NCBI RefSeq assembly: GCF_032854445.1
Contig: NC_088299.1
Span: forward strand, 8,613,608-8,673,607
Direction: 5' to 3'
From: Liolophura sinensis
Lineage: Eukaryota > Mollusca > Polyplacophora > Chitonida > Chitonidae
DNA length: 60,000 nucleotides
The notes under the pieces are model-generated. The model had not been told where the DNA came from, did no database searches, and worked only from the letters and a program-made list of their open reading frames with translations. The position numbers were made by a program, and so were the translations under genes. How positions within the stretch are numbered: the stretch's first letter is position 1; every line of letters starts with the position of its first letter. This document shows, in pieces, positions 36,353 through 48,385 of the stretch.

Positions 36353-38784
36353 GTTCAGATTCCTGAAACATGAGCTCCTCTCCCCCTACAAGTAATATTT
36401 AAGACATAGTCTAGTGTAATATATGTCTCTGAACTTGACCATTTTTACACAACTTGAAAAGACAACCTTGTGTATAACCATGTGCTTGGAATACATTTAC
36501 TCATTTCAATTTTTTACACACTTTCCTTTTTTTTTTTTTCTTTTTAAACTTGAGATGGCTAATTCCATAGAAATTGAAAGTGGAACAAAATGCTAATACT
36601 GGTATATAAATAGATCAAGTTATTTTCAAGTAAACAAGCATATCATGATCTGGGAAAACTGAGCTTGTATTAAAGTTGGCCTTGATAACATGAATGCATT
36701 ATGGTACAAAACTTGTGCAAAATATTTGTGGAAAGGTCATTTTTTGAAGACTGTAGTGTGCTTTGTGAGGGATGTGTGAAATATACATGTGTAAGGCCAC
36801 AAATAGCTTCTGAGTTCAGTGGTATCACCAACCTAAGACGTGTCATAAACCAAATCGTGTTGTCAGAATGTAAAGGGGTCACATCATAGACTTCCACCTT
36901 TTCTGAAGCCCAATGTCTCCATAAAGTATTTTGTTAGAAATTTAAGTCATGAGGTGGGGGCATAGGTCTGTGCGTTACCCACCCTAGCCCTAGGGGCACC
37001 CCCACCCCCAGAGATGACCTTTACCCATGCCTCCATATCCTTACCCTCCTCCCCCAACCCCCCACGCGAGCAATCGGTACCCACTTCACTAAAATTAGCC
37101 ATTATTTTTGACTGTGCATGTATTGATTAAGGAAGGACTGTCCAGATAAGCGTGCCACTCTTTTGGGATTTGGGCGCTCTTGAGCCTGTTGCCCTAAAGG
37201 GGGACACATTAGATGACCCTGATGTCAAGGGTCTTCACTTTCTTTTCAGCTTGTTTTCTTGAAGGGCGAGAAAAAAAATCTGCGGGAGTCCAGGTGTAAA
37301 GGGTTTTGGTGCAATTGTTTTGAGGGTTTGTTGATCAACACGCCAGTCCTTACTGCCCTCCCATTCGCCTGTCTGTGAACTCGTAAACCCATTCTGTTGA
37401 AGCTCTGGACAGAGGGGTTACAGTGCATTTGTCGGGCTACAAAACCCTTTGCTTGGACAACTCTGCCCCATGACAAAGTTGTGGTCAGACAACTAGAATA
37501 CGTCCCCGCTCCAATCTTTGTGTCCATCTGCCTTCTGGTCTGACCCCCATCACCCCATCCCAGCAATCAGCTACAATAAAAAATTTAATAAAAACAGTGG
37601 TCGTTGGGCAATTCGTGCCTGTGTCCGGCAAAGGGAACAGCGTTCGTTGGAGCCACATGACAACAGTGATTATACTGACGTTCAAAGGTCGAACACTTTA
37701 ATCCTGCCGGACATTGTGGACAATGGGAGAAGTTTAGTGTCAGAGTCAGGAGACTAGAGCACCCAGCCCATGGGGCAGGGCTGAAGCGTGCCCATTCCTT
37801 CCTGTGTACACACCACAACCAACACTGGCACACGTCTTATTGTCAGCACCCAAATAAAGCCATGAGTCTGTGAAGAAAAAAACTGTTTGCAGTTACAATC
37901 CCACTGAATTTCATATTCATTGTCCCAAAGGTTGAATCAGTATCCATGTTTAATCTTGCTACTTTGTCCATTGCAACCTTCTACCTGATCCAAAGTTAAA
38001 TTAGGTTTCCGTTTGCATTTGTGAGCATTTGAATCTTGTGTTTTGCAAGTTTTGACATGCTCAGTGGTTTTGTTTGCAGAGCTTTGTCTTTTTCTGTTTT
38101 TGCCCACATATGACATAGGGTTGAAAAGTGCTGGTTCATAGGAGATAACATTTAACCATATACATGTAGGCTTTTCCACTTGAAATTTGAAATCCATTTC
38201 AAATCATTTCAAATATACCTATGTGTACCTAAATTCACTAGAATGCATATAAGTGAAGTTGTTTTGGCATTGTCAGTGAGAGTTAAGCTCCCGGGATTAT
38301 GGAAAACAAAAGTTCCAGATACTTTGTTGTTTTTATACATATTTCTTTTTCAACATCATGGCACCTGGATGTGAAATACCAAAATGTAATATCAAAAGTG
38401 ATATTTCATGTGAAATAATACTTGTATCAGTGAAGGAGTTCTTGACTTTTAATCTATATATAAATGATATATACATATTCACAAGAAACCAATCTGTATT
38501 CTTAAATTCTCGGTAATAGGTTATTGTTTTCTTGCAAAAAATTACATTGTTGTCGTGAGAGAATGACTTTATCTTGGCTTCCTACACATTAATTAAACCA
38601 TGAAACTAACTGCCATTGCATAAGTGAAAATTTCATGATTATGGATTTAAACAACATTCAAAGAAATAAAATGAATGTACATATTAAATATATAACTGAA
38701 ATTTTTCTTATTTCAAAATGTTGTAATATTTTGATTTTTCATCCATGGTAAAAGAAAGAATATGACGTTAAAGAAGACATTATA

Positions 38785-39010
38785 CACTGTAAATCTTCAA
38801 CTTTTTCAACAACTAAGTTGAACGACTATTTCTCAGTGAAATTTGCGCATACAGTTGTTATCAGAATGATGCTAAAATGGTTCATGTGTCCCACTAAAGA
38901 TGACAGCTTCATAAAACAGTGCAAATTAGTTCTCCACACCCCCATAACTCTCTCAGGATGTTTCGAAATATTGGTTGCAGAGGTAATTGAAAAGGTTGAA
39001 GAATCAGGGT
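38785..39010 (+). mobile_element. Inverted-repeat element, related ends (copy C)
   Basis: The left end ctgtaaatcttcaacttttt and the right end aaaggttgaagaatcaggg are imperfect inverted repeats of the same type as copies A and B, but the interior is unrelated by eye. Length about 225 bp. Confidence 0.6.
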
Positions 39011-41999
39011 AGGGTACACGTTTAAGTCGATCAAAAAATACAAATTTAGTTAGATGACTTGAATTTACAGTATCATCTGCTTACTTTAGCTAGTGACTTG
39101 ATCAACTATTCACAAATGTCCTTACTTCAGGTCATGTTGTTCATCAACCAATCAGTGGCGACTTAACATCCATCATTTGACTTTAGGGTCAGAGGTCAGA
39201 TTCATGGTCTTTGACTGACTACTAAGTTAACTGAAGCTGTTGGCCTGGTAATTCAACAGTCATACAACACAGTTAACAACTTACAATGCTGTCTGTTTGT
39301 ATGGCATGCCTTTGTTGTCCAGCTGCATTGGAAGGTTTCAAAGACTGACGCTGTGGCTAAATACTTCACTATTGTCTGCTCTTGAAGGATGAGTGTTAAA
39401 TGTTGTACAGCATACAAAAAGAGATGATAGGGGTTGTAGTTTTTGGTTTCAATTGATATAAGAGGCCGGAAATTCCTGGCATCATTCGTTCGCTTCTGTG
39501 GGGCCTCTTCTCTATGGGTGTTTGTTAACCACAAAATTCATTGGCTACTAGCAAGAGTTTTCAATAGATAAGAATTTATCAAGCCTGAATCATGAAGTGG
39601 GGTGGTTTTGAGCATAAAGTGACATTTATTTTGTATTAATGTGCACTTAATACTGAATTCAAATAACCATTCGAAAGCAGAAGTTAGCTTCATGACGTTT
39701 AACCATTTTTCAGTAGAAATCTTAACAGGTAGATGGTATACATAATTGCATGATGAAAACCAAAATGGTAAGTATATTTCACAGTAATGTTTACCTTGGT
39801 TTAATTGACATAGAATTTGAGGCAAGGGATTTGGTGTATAATTTCAAATTTTAGGATTAATTATCGATTTCAAATATTTACTGTTTCTTTCATTTTTGAG
39901 GATGTATAATTTAGTGTTTAATTTAGATTAAAATTACCAGGTACTAGTTTTAATTAGTGTTATTTCTAGAGCGAAAAAAACCCTCTAAACAGGTAAACAC
40001 GTAAGTGACTGTCTTGAAGAGCTAATGCTTTGTCTTATCCAGCAATGTAGATATCTCAAGTAAAGCCAGCCCTTGAAGTAAACACAAGGGCTTTTCAGAA
40101 ATCATCTGTATTAAATTGAATATGAAAATCATTCTACTAATTATGAAATATTCAGATATCTTGCCTTCTTGTTAAAAAGAAGTACAAACAAATGAAATGG
40201 TATGCAGCCCATGTCAGCCGTAGGATGTTTAGCAATTCAAAATTATTAACAGAAAATGCATGCATGGTTTGGGATGGATTTGTCTTTGCATGTGCATTGG
40301 TAACAATGACAAGAGATTGAATTCTAATTTCCTTTCTTCTCTTCTCCATTCTCTCTGAACAGCACAACATAAATTTTATTTATGCATGACTTTCTTCTGA
40401 CCTCTTCTTGACTCGTTACCAAGTTGGACGCTGCCTTTGGCATCTTTGCACCAATTAAAAGGATGCAGAGCGCTTTGACCTTTCACATTTAACAGAGGTC
40501 ATCCCCACTTTCTTTGAGCTTTGGTTCCAAGCCTCCAAGTCAAAAACTCTAGATGGTAGGATTTTTTTTTTTATTGTGTCACTGGGCCGCAAGGTGGGAG
40601 TGAACAGGACAATGGACTGGACAATGGTCTGGTCAAGCCCAGGCACCTGGTGGTACCTCCTCAGGTTCCCTTAACCTCTACACTGCCCTGGGTGTGGGGG
40701 GGTACTGCCCTTGAGGCCACGCCACATAAACCTCCATTACTCTGTTATACAAATCTGTGAAATGAGATAATGCTTTGACAAAGCACACATATTTGCAGAA
40801 ATTTATGACTTTGCTATCTCTTCCCATATGTTATTTTCCCAACTACATCTTTTTGCTATTGGTTAGATCTCTATAGTTATGCTTGTACTCAGATCTGTTT
40901 CCCAGTCAGGGATTTAATTTAGGTAATTAGAAAATAAATCACTTTATCATTCAGTTGACTCTAATCCTTTCATTGAGATGTTTGAAAAGGGCAGACGAGA
41001 AACATTAACTGTTATGAAATATTTTGTGTGCCTGTTTTTGGCAGTATTATAATAAAGGTCTTCCTGAAAAAAAGTATTGTTGAACTGAACTGTAAATTTG
41101 GCAGTTAATCATGATATGCTGACATTTTAATGGTCTGCATTCAAAAATTAATGCAAAAGAAAATACAGATTGTGTGTCATGTGTCAAATATCAGATTTAC
41201 CCCTTTTGTTTTGTTAAAATACTGTAATTTCTGTCCATGTTAGTTGGATCAAAACATAACATTCTTTGAAGAAATGTCTAGTTAGGTCAGAAATGTACTC
41301 TTATTTGGAGCTATTTAATTCCCATTTTGACCAAACCACAAGCGGAACATTTAAAGCATAAATTTTTTTTCTCAGGAGAATGTACCCTAATTTGCCGTTT
41401 TTATGATTAAAGATATTTCAAAAGTAAAGGCATATATGCTGAAATTGTTTTGAACCGACCAAGATTGTAATTAGCAAAATAGCATCAAAGAAAGCACCAG
41501 TTGAAAATAAAATATATAGCAATTAGGAAGGATTTTTTGTCAAAAGTTAGAGTTAAAAAATATTTTATGCTCAAAAGTAAGATATAACATATTAAAATCA
41601 ATATTTTTAACTAAGAAAATTGTCAAATTTGGAAGTTTCCACTTTCACCAATTCAAGTCGAGAAAGGGGCGTAAATTTGTAACTTTCTGAGAGTCCATCA
41701 ATTTCTTTTTCTGCCACTTTCACATGTGAGAAGTAATTAAGAAGCTGTGCATAGGGCTGCTAATTACAGGACTGGGAAGGCAGGATGGGATGGAGTAGGG
41801 TTGATTCTGTCAGTGTCTTGAGATAAGAGTCAAATAAATTGGTGGCAGAAGTGGGATGTCCAGTCGACAAGTTCTTGAAAAATGCTGTATAGAAAAAAAG
41901 AAAAGAAAAAAGATCCAGATGAGGATAGGATAGGGGTGAGAGCAATGCTCAGTCCATTCTCTGTTTAATTGGCCCATAAAATTCATCCCAACTTAGCTG

Positions 42000-42330
42000 A
42001 CTCTTAACTAGCAGGTGGATAATAAACTTAGCTGGTTGTCTTTGGTGACGACTGGGCAGTTGGAGAAGAAAAGTTGTCAGATCAGCGCGCGCGCGTACCG
42101 GATCACCGACACCCAGCTTGCTATTCAGCCTGACTGTTATTACCCCTTGTCTGCAGCCAGTGGGCATGCTGGCCCAGATAATGACAGTTATTTGTCGAGA
42201 CAGAATCCCGGGGTGCGGCCAAAGAGCCCTTAACACACGCCCGGTCAGTCGGTCGGAAGATATTCTTTTAATATGGCCCATCTTAAACTAGCTCGCCTTC
42301 TCTTTCTTGATCGTTTTTCGCACCAGGCTC
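42000..42330. promoter_or_regulatory. GC-richer intronic block, candidate regulatory element
   Basis: Much richer in CpG than its surroundings, with an alternating GC run at about 42086-42094 (gcgcgcgcg) and a complex, non-repetitive sequence continuing to about 42.6 kb. Both strands stay open for 70-110 codons, which is expected from higher GC content. I see no domain and no splice pattern. Confidence 0.3.
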
Positions 42331-43393
42331 GGAAATCATTGACAGTAATTATATGTAAGTAACTGACAGCATATACAAGAGCATTTCATTGAAACGGCAC
42401 AGCTTTTGGAAGAATAGAAGAGCTGTTGAGACCAGCCAGTTTATTGATGCTAAGTCCACGGATGAAAGAGATAGACACTCAGGATAAAGTGAAGACAGCA
42501 CATGCGGGCGTTTTGCTAAGAGGGCTCCTGCGCGTGCAAACATACAGGAGAAGCCAGGGGGTAGCAGTATTTAGCCCTGTGCTCTGCTCAGCTAGCCTTT
42601 GTTTAATCGCCAGGTATATTAAACAGTCCTGGGTGTGAGTTAAGGGTGGGTAGGGCAGCAGGTTTTATGGAAGAATAAAATAAACATGTCTTCAAACGTG
42701 CTTGCAAGGCTGATAAAACTGTTGTGAGGAAAGTGATTTCTCACTGATTTTGCCACTGCATTCATCGGGGGAATCACGCCATGTTGTCTACTGACAAAGA
42801 ATAGCTGCAAGTTAAAAATCACCATTAGGAGTGGTGCTGCTACTTTACAGCCTCCTTTTATAATTTGGGATGAATGATATATGACTTGACTTGTTAAATT
42901 GATGTGAAACAGTGGTTTTAATATTTCTCTCACCTCATAAAACACATTCTAAGTTTGTTGGGTTTTTTGGGCCCGTGATGCTTTTTACTGGCTGCAAATT
43001 AATTTTTATTCTTTGTAGGTAATGATGGGAAAGATCATTTTAAGATAAATTTACATGTGTAATTTATTCTTTGGGTTAAAAAAAATTCAGCCATTTTATG
43101 AAAAGTGCCTGCATCTGTTATTTTGAATTCTGCATTTATGCTGAAATGTGTTTTTAGGGTTAAATGATAGAACTCAGCTCAACCTTTAAATGGTGCAAAG
43201 ATAGAAAAACAAAATATGTTTACAATAAAAAGAAAGCTGATATTGAGCCAGTCAGGGAAGGAATATATATATCACAATGAATGCTGTCACATTAAAATCT
43301 TTTATTAAGTTTTTCTTGTTGCCTTTTTGCATACCACAGCTTGAAAAAAATCTTTCAGGTTGGTTTTTAAAGTTAAGATGTCTTGCACTGAAT

Positions 43394-43570
43394 GACCCCT
43401 TTAGCCAAGGTCACTTCAGACTGACCATTTTGCCAAGGTTAGGCCAGAATGAGTAATTGTACTAGAGTAACATGTTATGTAACAGGTGTGGGTGGACAGG
43501 CTATTTAATGGTCACTTGTGGTCACAATTAACATGCTATCTGAGCTGACCACAACTGACCACAACAGTGT
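43394..43570 (-). repeat. Dispersed repeat E, copy 2
   Basis: Inverted relative to 2221-2349. It contains a direct pair GACCACAA at 43547-43554 and 43557-43564, ten bases apart, and TGTGGT at 43517-43522, all matching the RUNX core motif (TGTGGT, reverse ACCACA). Confidence 0.7.
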
Positions 43571-44069
43571 GTTGAGTGGTTTGAGTGGGAGTGGCAGTAC
43601 TGTATTTGACCTAAGATTTTGATCATGGGAGTTTTTCAAATCCTTCTGATTTTTTTTTCATCATAGAAAGATGTTTTATAATTTGTTTGGTAGGATCATA
43701 TTCTACTAGGAAATATGAGTTTTAGCAATAAAAAGTCTTTTGTAAGACCTTTGTTTGCCTCTGAAAATGCATTTTTGAATGCAAATATTTAGGACAAAGA
43801 TGGTAGTTTGTGATTGATCAGAGGCTCCACACCAGCAGGGTTTTGTCTGGCCTCACCCCCTCAACCTAGCTGAATACTGGCACACCCACAAGGAGATTAG
43901 TGGATTAAGGTGTTAAGGTTGAACAGTTGTATGTTGTACATTAACACAGTAAGATAGGAAATTAACTTTGAAATTGATAGCAATATCTGTTCCACTGTTC
44001 ATGAGCTGATATAAATAAACTGTCTTAAGCATTCTCATTAGCAATCAACATTTTTTTATTAATACTTTT

Positions 44070-44268
44070 CAATGACCCAAGAGCCTCTCACCAATGCAGT
44101 CGCTGTGAGTTCAAGTCCAGCTCATGCTGACTTCCTCTATAGCTGTACATGGGAAGGTCTGCCAACAACCTGCGAATGGTCATTTCCTCCCACCATAATG
44201 CAGGCTGCGGTCGTATAAGTGAAATATTCTTGAGTACGCCTACGGCATAAAACACAAATCAAATAAAT
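44070..44268 (+). mobile_element. tRNA-derived SINE, 5'-truncated with internal deletion, copy 5
   Basis: Starts at caatgacccaagagcctctc, keeps the B box GTTCAAGTCC, then jumps from gcgaatggtc directly to atttcctcccaccataatg, so about 30 bases of the core are missing. A small duplication (acgcctacggc) sits in the 3' end before aaatcaaataaa. Confidence 0.92.
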
Positions 44269-44518
44269 TTTAATATTTTTCTTTTTATTTGTATTACTAG
44301 TTAAATTCTACAAGAAACTCATGCACGCGGTCAAATGAAACAATATTTCATGATGAAAATGTTTGGAACACTTTGTAGAGATAACAATTTTACAGGTACA
44401 TATAACTGTAGAGGTTGTGAGGAATTAGACTGCCCTGTTTATCACTATGTTATCTTTTTGCATAGTGGTCATAAACCTGTCAGCAGCTTTAAGTGCTTTA
44501 TTGAGTTGTATGGATAGT

Positions 44519-45372
44519 CAGACACCTTGTCTTACCCCACTGCTTGGTGCAAATATCATAATTTCAGGTATAGAGTAGTGGTGATAGTGAGACACCTTGT
44601 CTTAGCCCACATCTGCGTGCAAATATCGTAATTTTATGTATAGAGTTGTAGGGGTAAAATGGCACCTTAACCTACTCCACTGCTGGATGCAGATATCATA
44701 ATTTTAGTTATACAGTTGTAGTGATAGTGAGACACCTTGTCTTACCCCACAGCTGTGTGCAAATATCATAATTTCAGGTATAGAGTTGTAGGGGTAAAAT
44801 GGCACCTTAACCTACTCCACTGCTGGGTGCAGAAATCATAATTTCAGTTATAGAGTTGTAGTGATAGTGAGACACCTTGTCTTACCCCACAGCTGTGTGC
44901 AAATATCATAATTTCATGTATAGAGTTGTAGGGGTAAAATGGCACCTTAACCTACTCCACTGCTGGATGCAGATATCATAATTTCAGTTATAGAGTTGTA
45001 GTGATAGTGAGACACCTTGTCTTACCCCACAGCTGTGTGCAAATATCATAATTTCATGTATAGAGTTGTAGGGGTAAAATGGCACCTTAACCTACTCCAC
45101 TGCTGGATGCAGATATCATAATTTCAGTTATAGAGTTGTAGTGATAGTGAGACACCTTGTCTTACCCCACAGCTGTGTGCAAATATCATAATTTCATGTA
45201 TAGAGTTGTAGGGGTAAAATGGCACCTTAACCTACTCCACTGCTGGGTGCAGAAATCATAATTTCAGTTATAGAGTTGTAGTGATAGTGAGACACCTTGT
45301 CTTACCCCACAGCTGTGTGCAAATATCATAATTTCAAGTATAGAGTTGTAGGGATAAAGTGGCACCTTGCCT
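44519..45372 (+). repeat. 140-bp satellite array of two 70-bp half-units
   Basis: GACACCTTGTCTTACCCCAC recurs at 44731, 44871, 45011, 45151 and 45291, exactly 140 bp apart. Each unit consists of half A (gtgatagtgagacacc, agctgtgtgcaaatatcata) and half B (ggggtaaaatggcacc, ctgctggatgcagatatcat) that are themselves related. The first unit (44519-44660) is A-A, so the two-part unit arose inside an A array. Confidence 0.96.
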
Positions 45373-45788
45373 GTGACTTAACTCACTGCAGGGAGCAAAG
45401 CCTCACCCACATGGCCTAAATTCCCTGACAATGAGACTACAGAGCGTGCCTTCAGGATGTGGGTAGAATTGTCACAGTCAGCTGAGAGAGAAAGGGAGCA
45501 CTCTCTGCCCACACATTTGCTCTGTACTCACTCATCTGTGACTGTATAAACTACCTAATAATTCCATCAAGTGGCTTACCTTGTAATTCTGTAACTGTTT
45601 CACAAGCTTTTACAGTGTTTATTTAGACATATTTCAACATCATAATTCAATCTAGAATCTTAAAATTTTTTTAACTTCTTGTAAAGTCTTTACTGGTACA
45701 TGTTGCACATGCAAGCTTGTATAGTCTGAACTTCATATTGAAATAGTTTGATTGGTGTTTACTGCTGTGCTCCAGCTGTGTTGAAATA

Positions 45789-46058
45789 CTTATTTATTTT
45801 ATTTCACTGCTGTTTTATGCCGTACTTAAGAATATTTCACTTATACGACAGCGACCAGCATTATGGTGGGAGGAAACCGGGCAAATCCCAGGGTAAACCC
45901 ACGACCATCCGCAGGTTGCTGGCAAACCTTCCCGCGTACAGCAGGAGCAGAATCTAGCATCAGCTGGGCTTGAACTCACAGCAACCACATTGGTGGAAGG
46001 TTCGTAGATCATTGCGCTGCGCTGGTTTGCTATCCCTCTTGGCCACAGAGGGCCCCTA
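45789..46058 (-). mobile_element. tRNA-derived SINE, copy 6
   Basis: Reverse-strand near-full copy: tail ttatttatttt at the left, head ending cacagagggcccc at the right. The flanks share TGTTGAAATA (45779-45788 and 46059-46068), a likely target-site duplication. Confidence 0.92.
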
Positions 46059-46525
46059 TGTTGAAATAGTTTGCGTGCATAATTAGCATTCAAATCTGCC
46101 TAACTATAATACAAAGAGGTGGGCCTGTATATATAAGCTATTTGTATTGCCTATATATGACAGTGGTTAGGTTTATGCATAGATGAGATCAGAGTTCACA
46201 GAGCAAACCACCTTTGGCAAGTACCTGATAAACCTCTTGACATAAGCCACAATTAAAATGAAAGTTAAAAAAGGCATTTTAAATTGTAGGAATTTCAGTT
46301 TTGTCCAGATAAGAACATATTATAATAACCTGTATGCCAAGGCATCTTCATTTACATCTTCTTCTTTTATTGAAATAACTATTTCAGTATGAAAATACTG
46401 TTTTGGCTATATTATCGGTAGCTATCATTTGAAGAGGAACTGACACATGTAGTCAAGTCATATGGATGTAAATGTCATGATTTCATGTGTAACAGTGGAA
46501 GTACTGGTATAATTTATTAAGTTAT

Positions 46526-46633
46526 TTGGGTTTCTCCTGGGATCTGCCCGGTTCCTTGCTCCCACCATAATGCTGGCCACCATCGTAAAAGTGAATTGTT
46601 CTTGAGCATGGCGTAAAACACCAGTCAAATAAA
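46526..46633 (+). mobile_element. tRNA-derived SINE, 5'-truncated, copy 7
   Basis: Starts at tgggtttctcctgggatctg and keeps cccaccataatgctggccac, ttcttgagcatggcgtaaaa and caccagtcaaataaatg. Confidence 0.9.
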
Positions 46634-47690
46634 TGAAATCTTAAGTTATATACGGTATCTTTCCCATTGTAATCTCTTATAACGTTATGACCTCTATATA
46701 CCTATCCCACATTTGTAGTAATTCATTGAATCGTGAAATACTGCGTATGTTACATTCCACCCCTTCAAACAATTCAGCTTTTATTGCCCAATATCACGTA
46801 ATTAACTATAACCCAAACACATGTGAACATGCACTCCTTTGTGTTGTGACAATTTTGTGCACCTTCTGCATATAAATGTGAAGCTACAACATATTTCAAC
46901 ATTATGTAAGTGCAATTCAGGAGATCCCTTTTCAAGATAAAATTTATGGTTTGATAGTGTCATTTCAGGAATTACGGCATAATTTTGCAATAAATAATTT
47001 ATTACAGAGAAAATTATTTGAGTATTTATAACATTTACGCCCCCCAAAAAATAAATAAACACATTGTGAACCAACGTACCTGTGTTCAAAGGATCAAGTC
47101 ACTCATAATGAAATTATCACATGAAAGATCTGAATATAAAACTTCTTAAGAATTTGAAATGCACATGATGAAATAGAATGACTGCATGTATTGTATATCC
47201 GCATATACATCTGTTGAAGGTTTTACGTGTATTCCTTCAAACAAATCAGAATTTTATGTGAATTGTCGACTATGAATGCCGATGGGTTATGCTGATGAGT
47301 GGTTTAAATATAGAAGGTTTTATTATTTCATCACTGATGAAAGTGATATTTCACTCAGTTAGATATCACTTTTGTTATTACATTTGGGTATTTCACACCC
47401 AGACGCCATGACGTGGAAAAAAGAAAACATGTTTTATAGTGTTTCAATCCCTGCTCAGTGGGATGACGTCATGATACAAGCTCAGTCAACTTTAACATTC
47501 CTAGACATACAAGACACCATGTGCAACGTAACACTATATACACAAATCTGACAAAATCACAATATTGTCAAAATATAAGTAATAAATAGATTTGTGTCGT
47601 ATTGGTTATCATTTCCACCTTCACTCCAAAAATATTCATGGTATTCGACCTTCACTGTGCAATATCCTCAGTGTCTTCATTTCACCACCA

Positions 47691-48178
47691 GCCCCAATAG
47701 CACAGTTGGTAGAGAGTCCACATCATAAGTGGGAAGGTCTCCTAGCAACCTGCGGACGGTCGTGGGTTTCCCCCGGGCTCTGCTCGGTTTCCACCCACCA
47801 TAATGCTGGCCGCCGTCGTATAAGTGAAGTGTTCTTGAGTACAGCGTAAAACACCAATCAAATAAATAAATAAATAGAGAGTCCACTTCGGGAGCGGTAG
47901 ATCCAAGGTCAATCCTGGGTTGAGTCACAACTAAGACCTTAAAAGAGGAAGTTGTAACTTCTTACTTGGCGTTCAGTATGAAGGGGATAGCAAATCGACT
48001 GGTTGACCTGTATCAGTATAATGGCTTGGGCAGTATGGCTTACTTGCCTTCAGTAGGGCATCACAGTGAAGCTGCACTAGATAAAAGAGCAGTGGAAATC
48101 CATCCTGCAACAAGGAGGCACATTGCATGCACTCTAAGGATTCCTTGGTCGTCATATGACTGAAAAATTGTACAAGGC
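47691..48178 (+). mobile_element. Second-family tRNA-derived SINE, split by a nested SINE
   Basis: The head begins GCCCCAATAGCACAGTTGGT with A box at 47698-47709. With the nested insert and one duplication removed, the B box GGTCAATCC (47907-47915) starts at position 52 of the head, the spacing expected for a tRNA. A long body follows (ttcttacttggcgttcagta, gactggttgacctgtatcag, tcaggattcctt-like end). The body from about 47990 to 48170 matches 55924-56155 on the other strand. It lies about 200 bp before CBFB exon 6. Confidence 0.88.
47722..47874 (+). mobile_element. tRNA-derived SINE, 5'-truncated, nested in another SINE (copy 8)
   Basis: Begins near atcataagtgggaaggtctc, keeps the full core and 3' end, ends in (AAAT)n, and is flanked by the 12-bp duplication TAGAGAGTCCAC (47710-47721 and 47875-47886), which belongs to the host SINE head. 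Confidence 0.95.
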
Positions 48179-48385
48179 AAACATTCGTGGATTTTCACTG
48201 TACTCTGGGCCTGGGTGGCATGCAGTTTATATAAGGCTGTTCACCAAATGTAATACTCGTCCTTTATTTGTCCCTTTTTGGCCAAAATTATAGGTAATTT
48301 ACCTTATATGTCTGAATTTGCTGTCATTTTGACTTGTTTTTTCTGGACGTAGATTAAGTTTGTTTTCACTCATTGTATTTTCCAG

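Larger units (their letters stand above)
15611..48385 (+). other. CBFB: CBFB intron 5 (about 32.8 kb)
   Basis: Begins gtagtg after exon 5 and ends tttccag before exon 6. It contains an AT microsatellite, three minisatellites, a 140-bp satellite, SINEs on both strands, one inverted-repeat element at 18856-19063, a second at 38785-39010, and long single-copy stretches (15.6-20.0, 21.5-31.2, 33.5-36.2 and 36.4-43.4 kb) in which I find no exon. No reverse transcriptase or transposase fragment was recognised. The human intron 5 is the site of the inv(16) and t(16;16) breaks. Confidence 0.85.
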
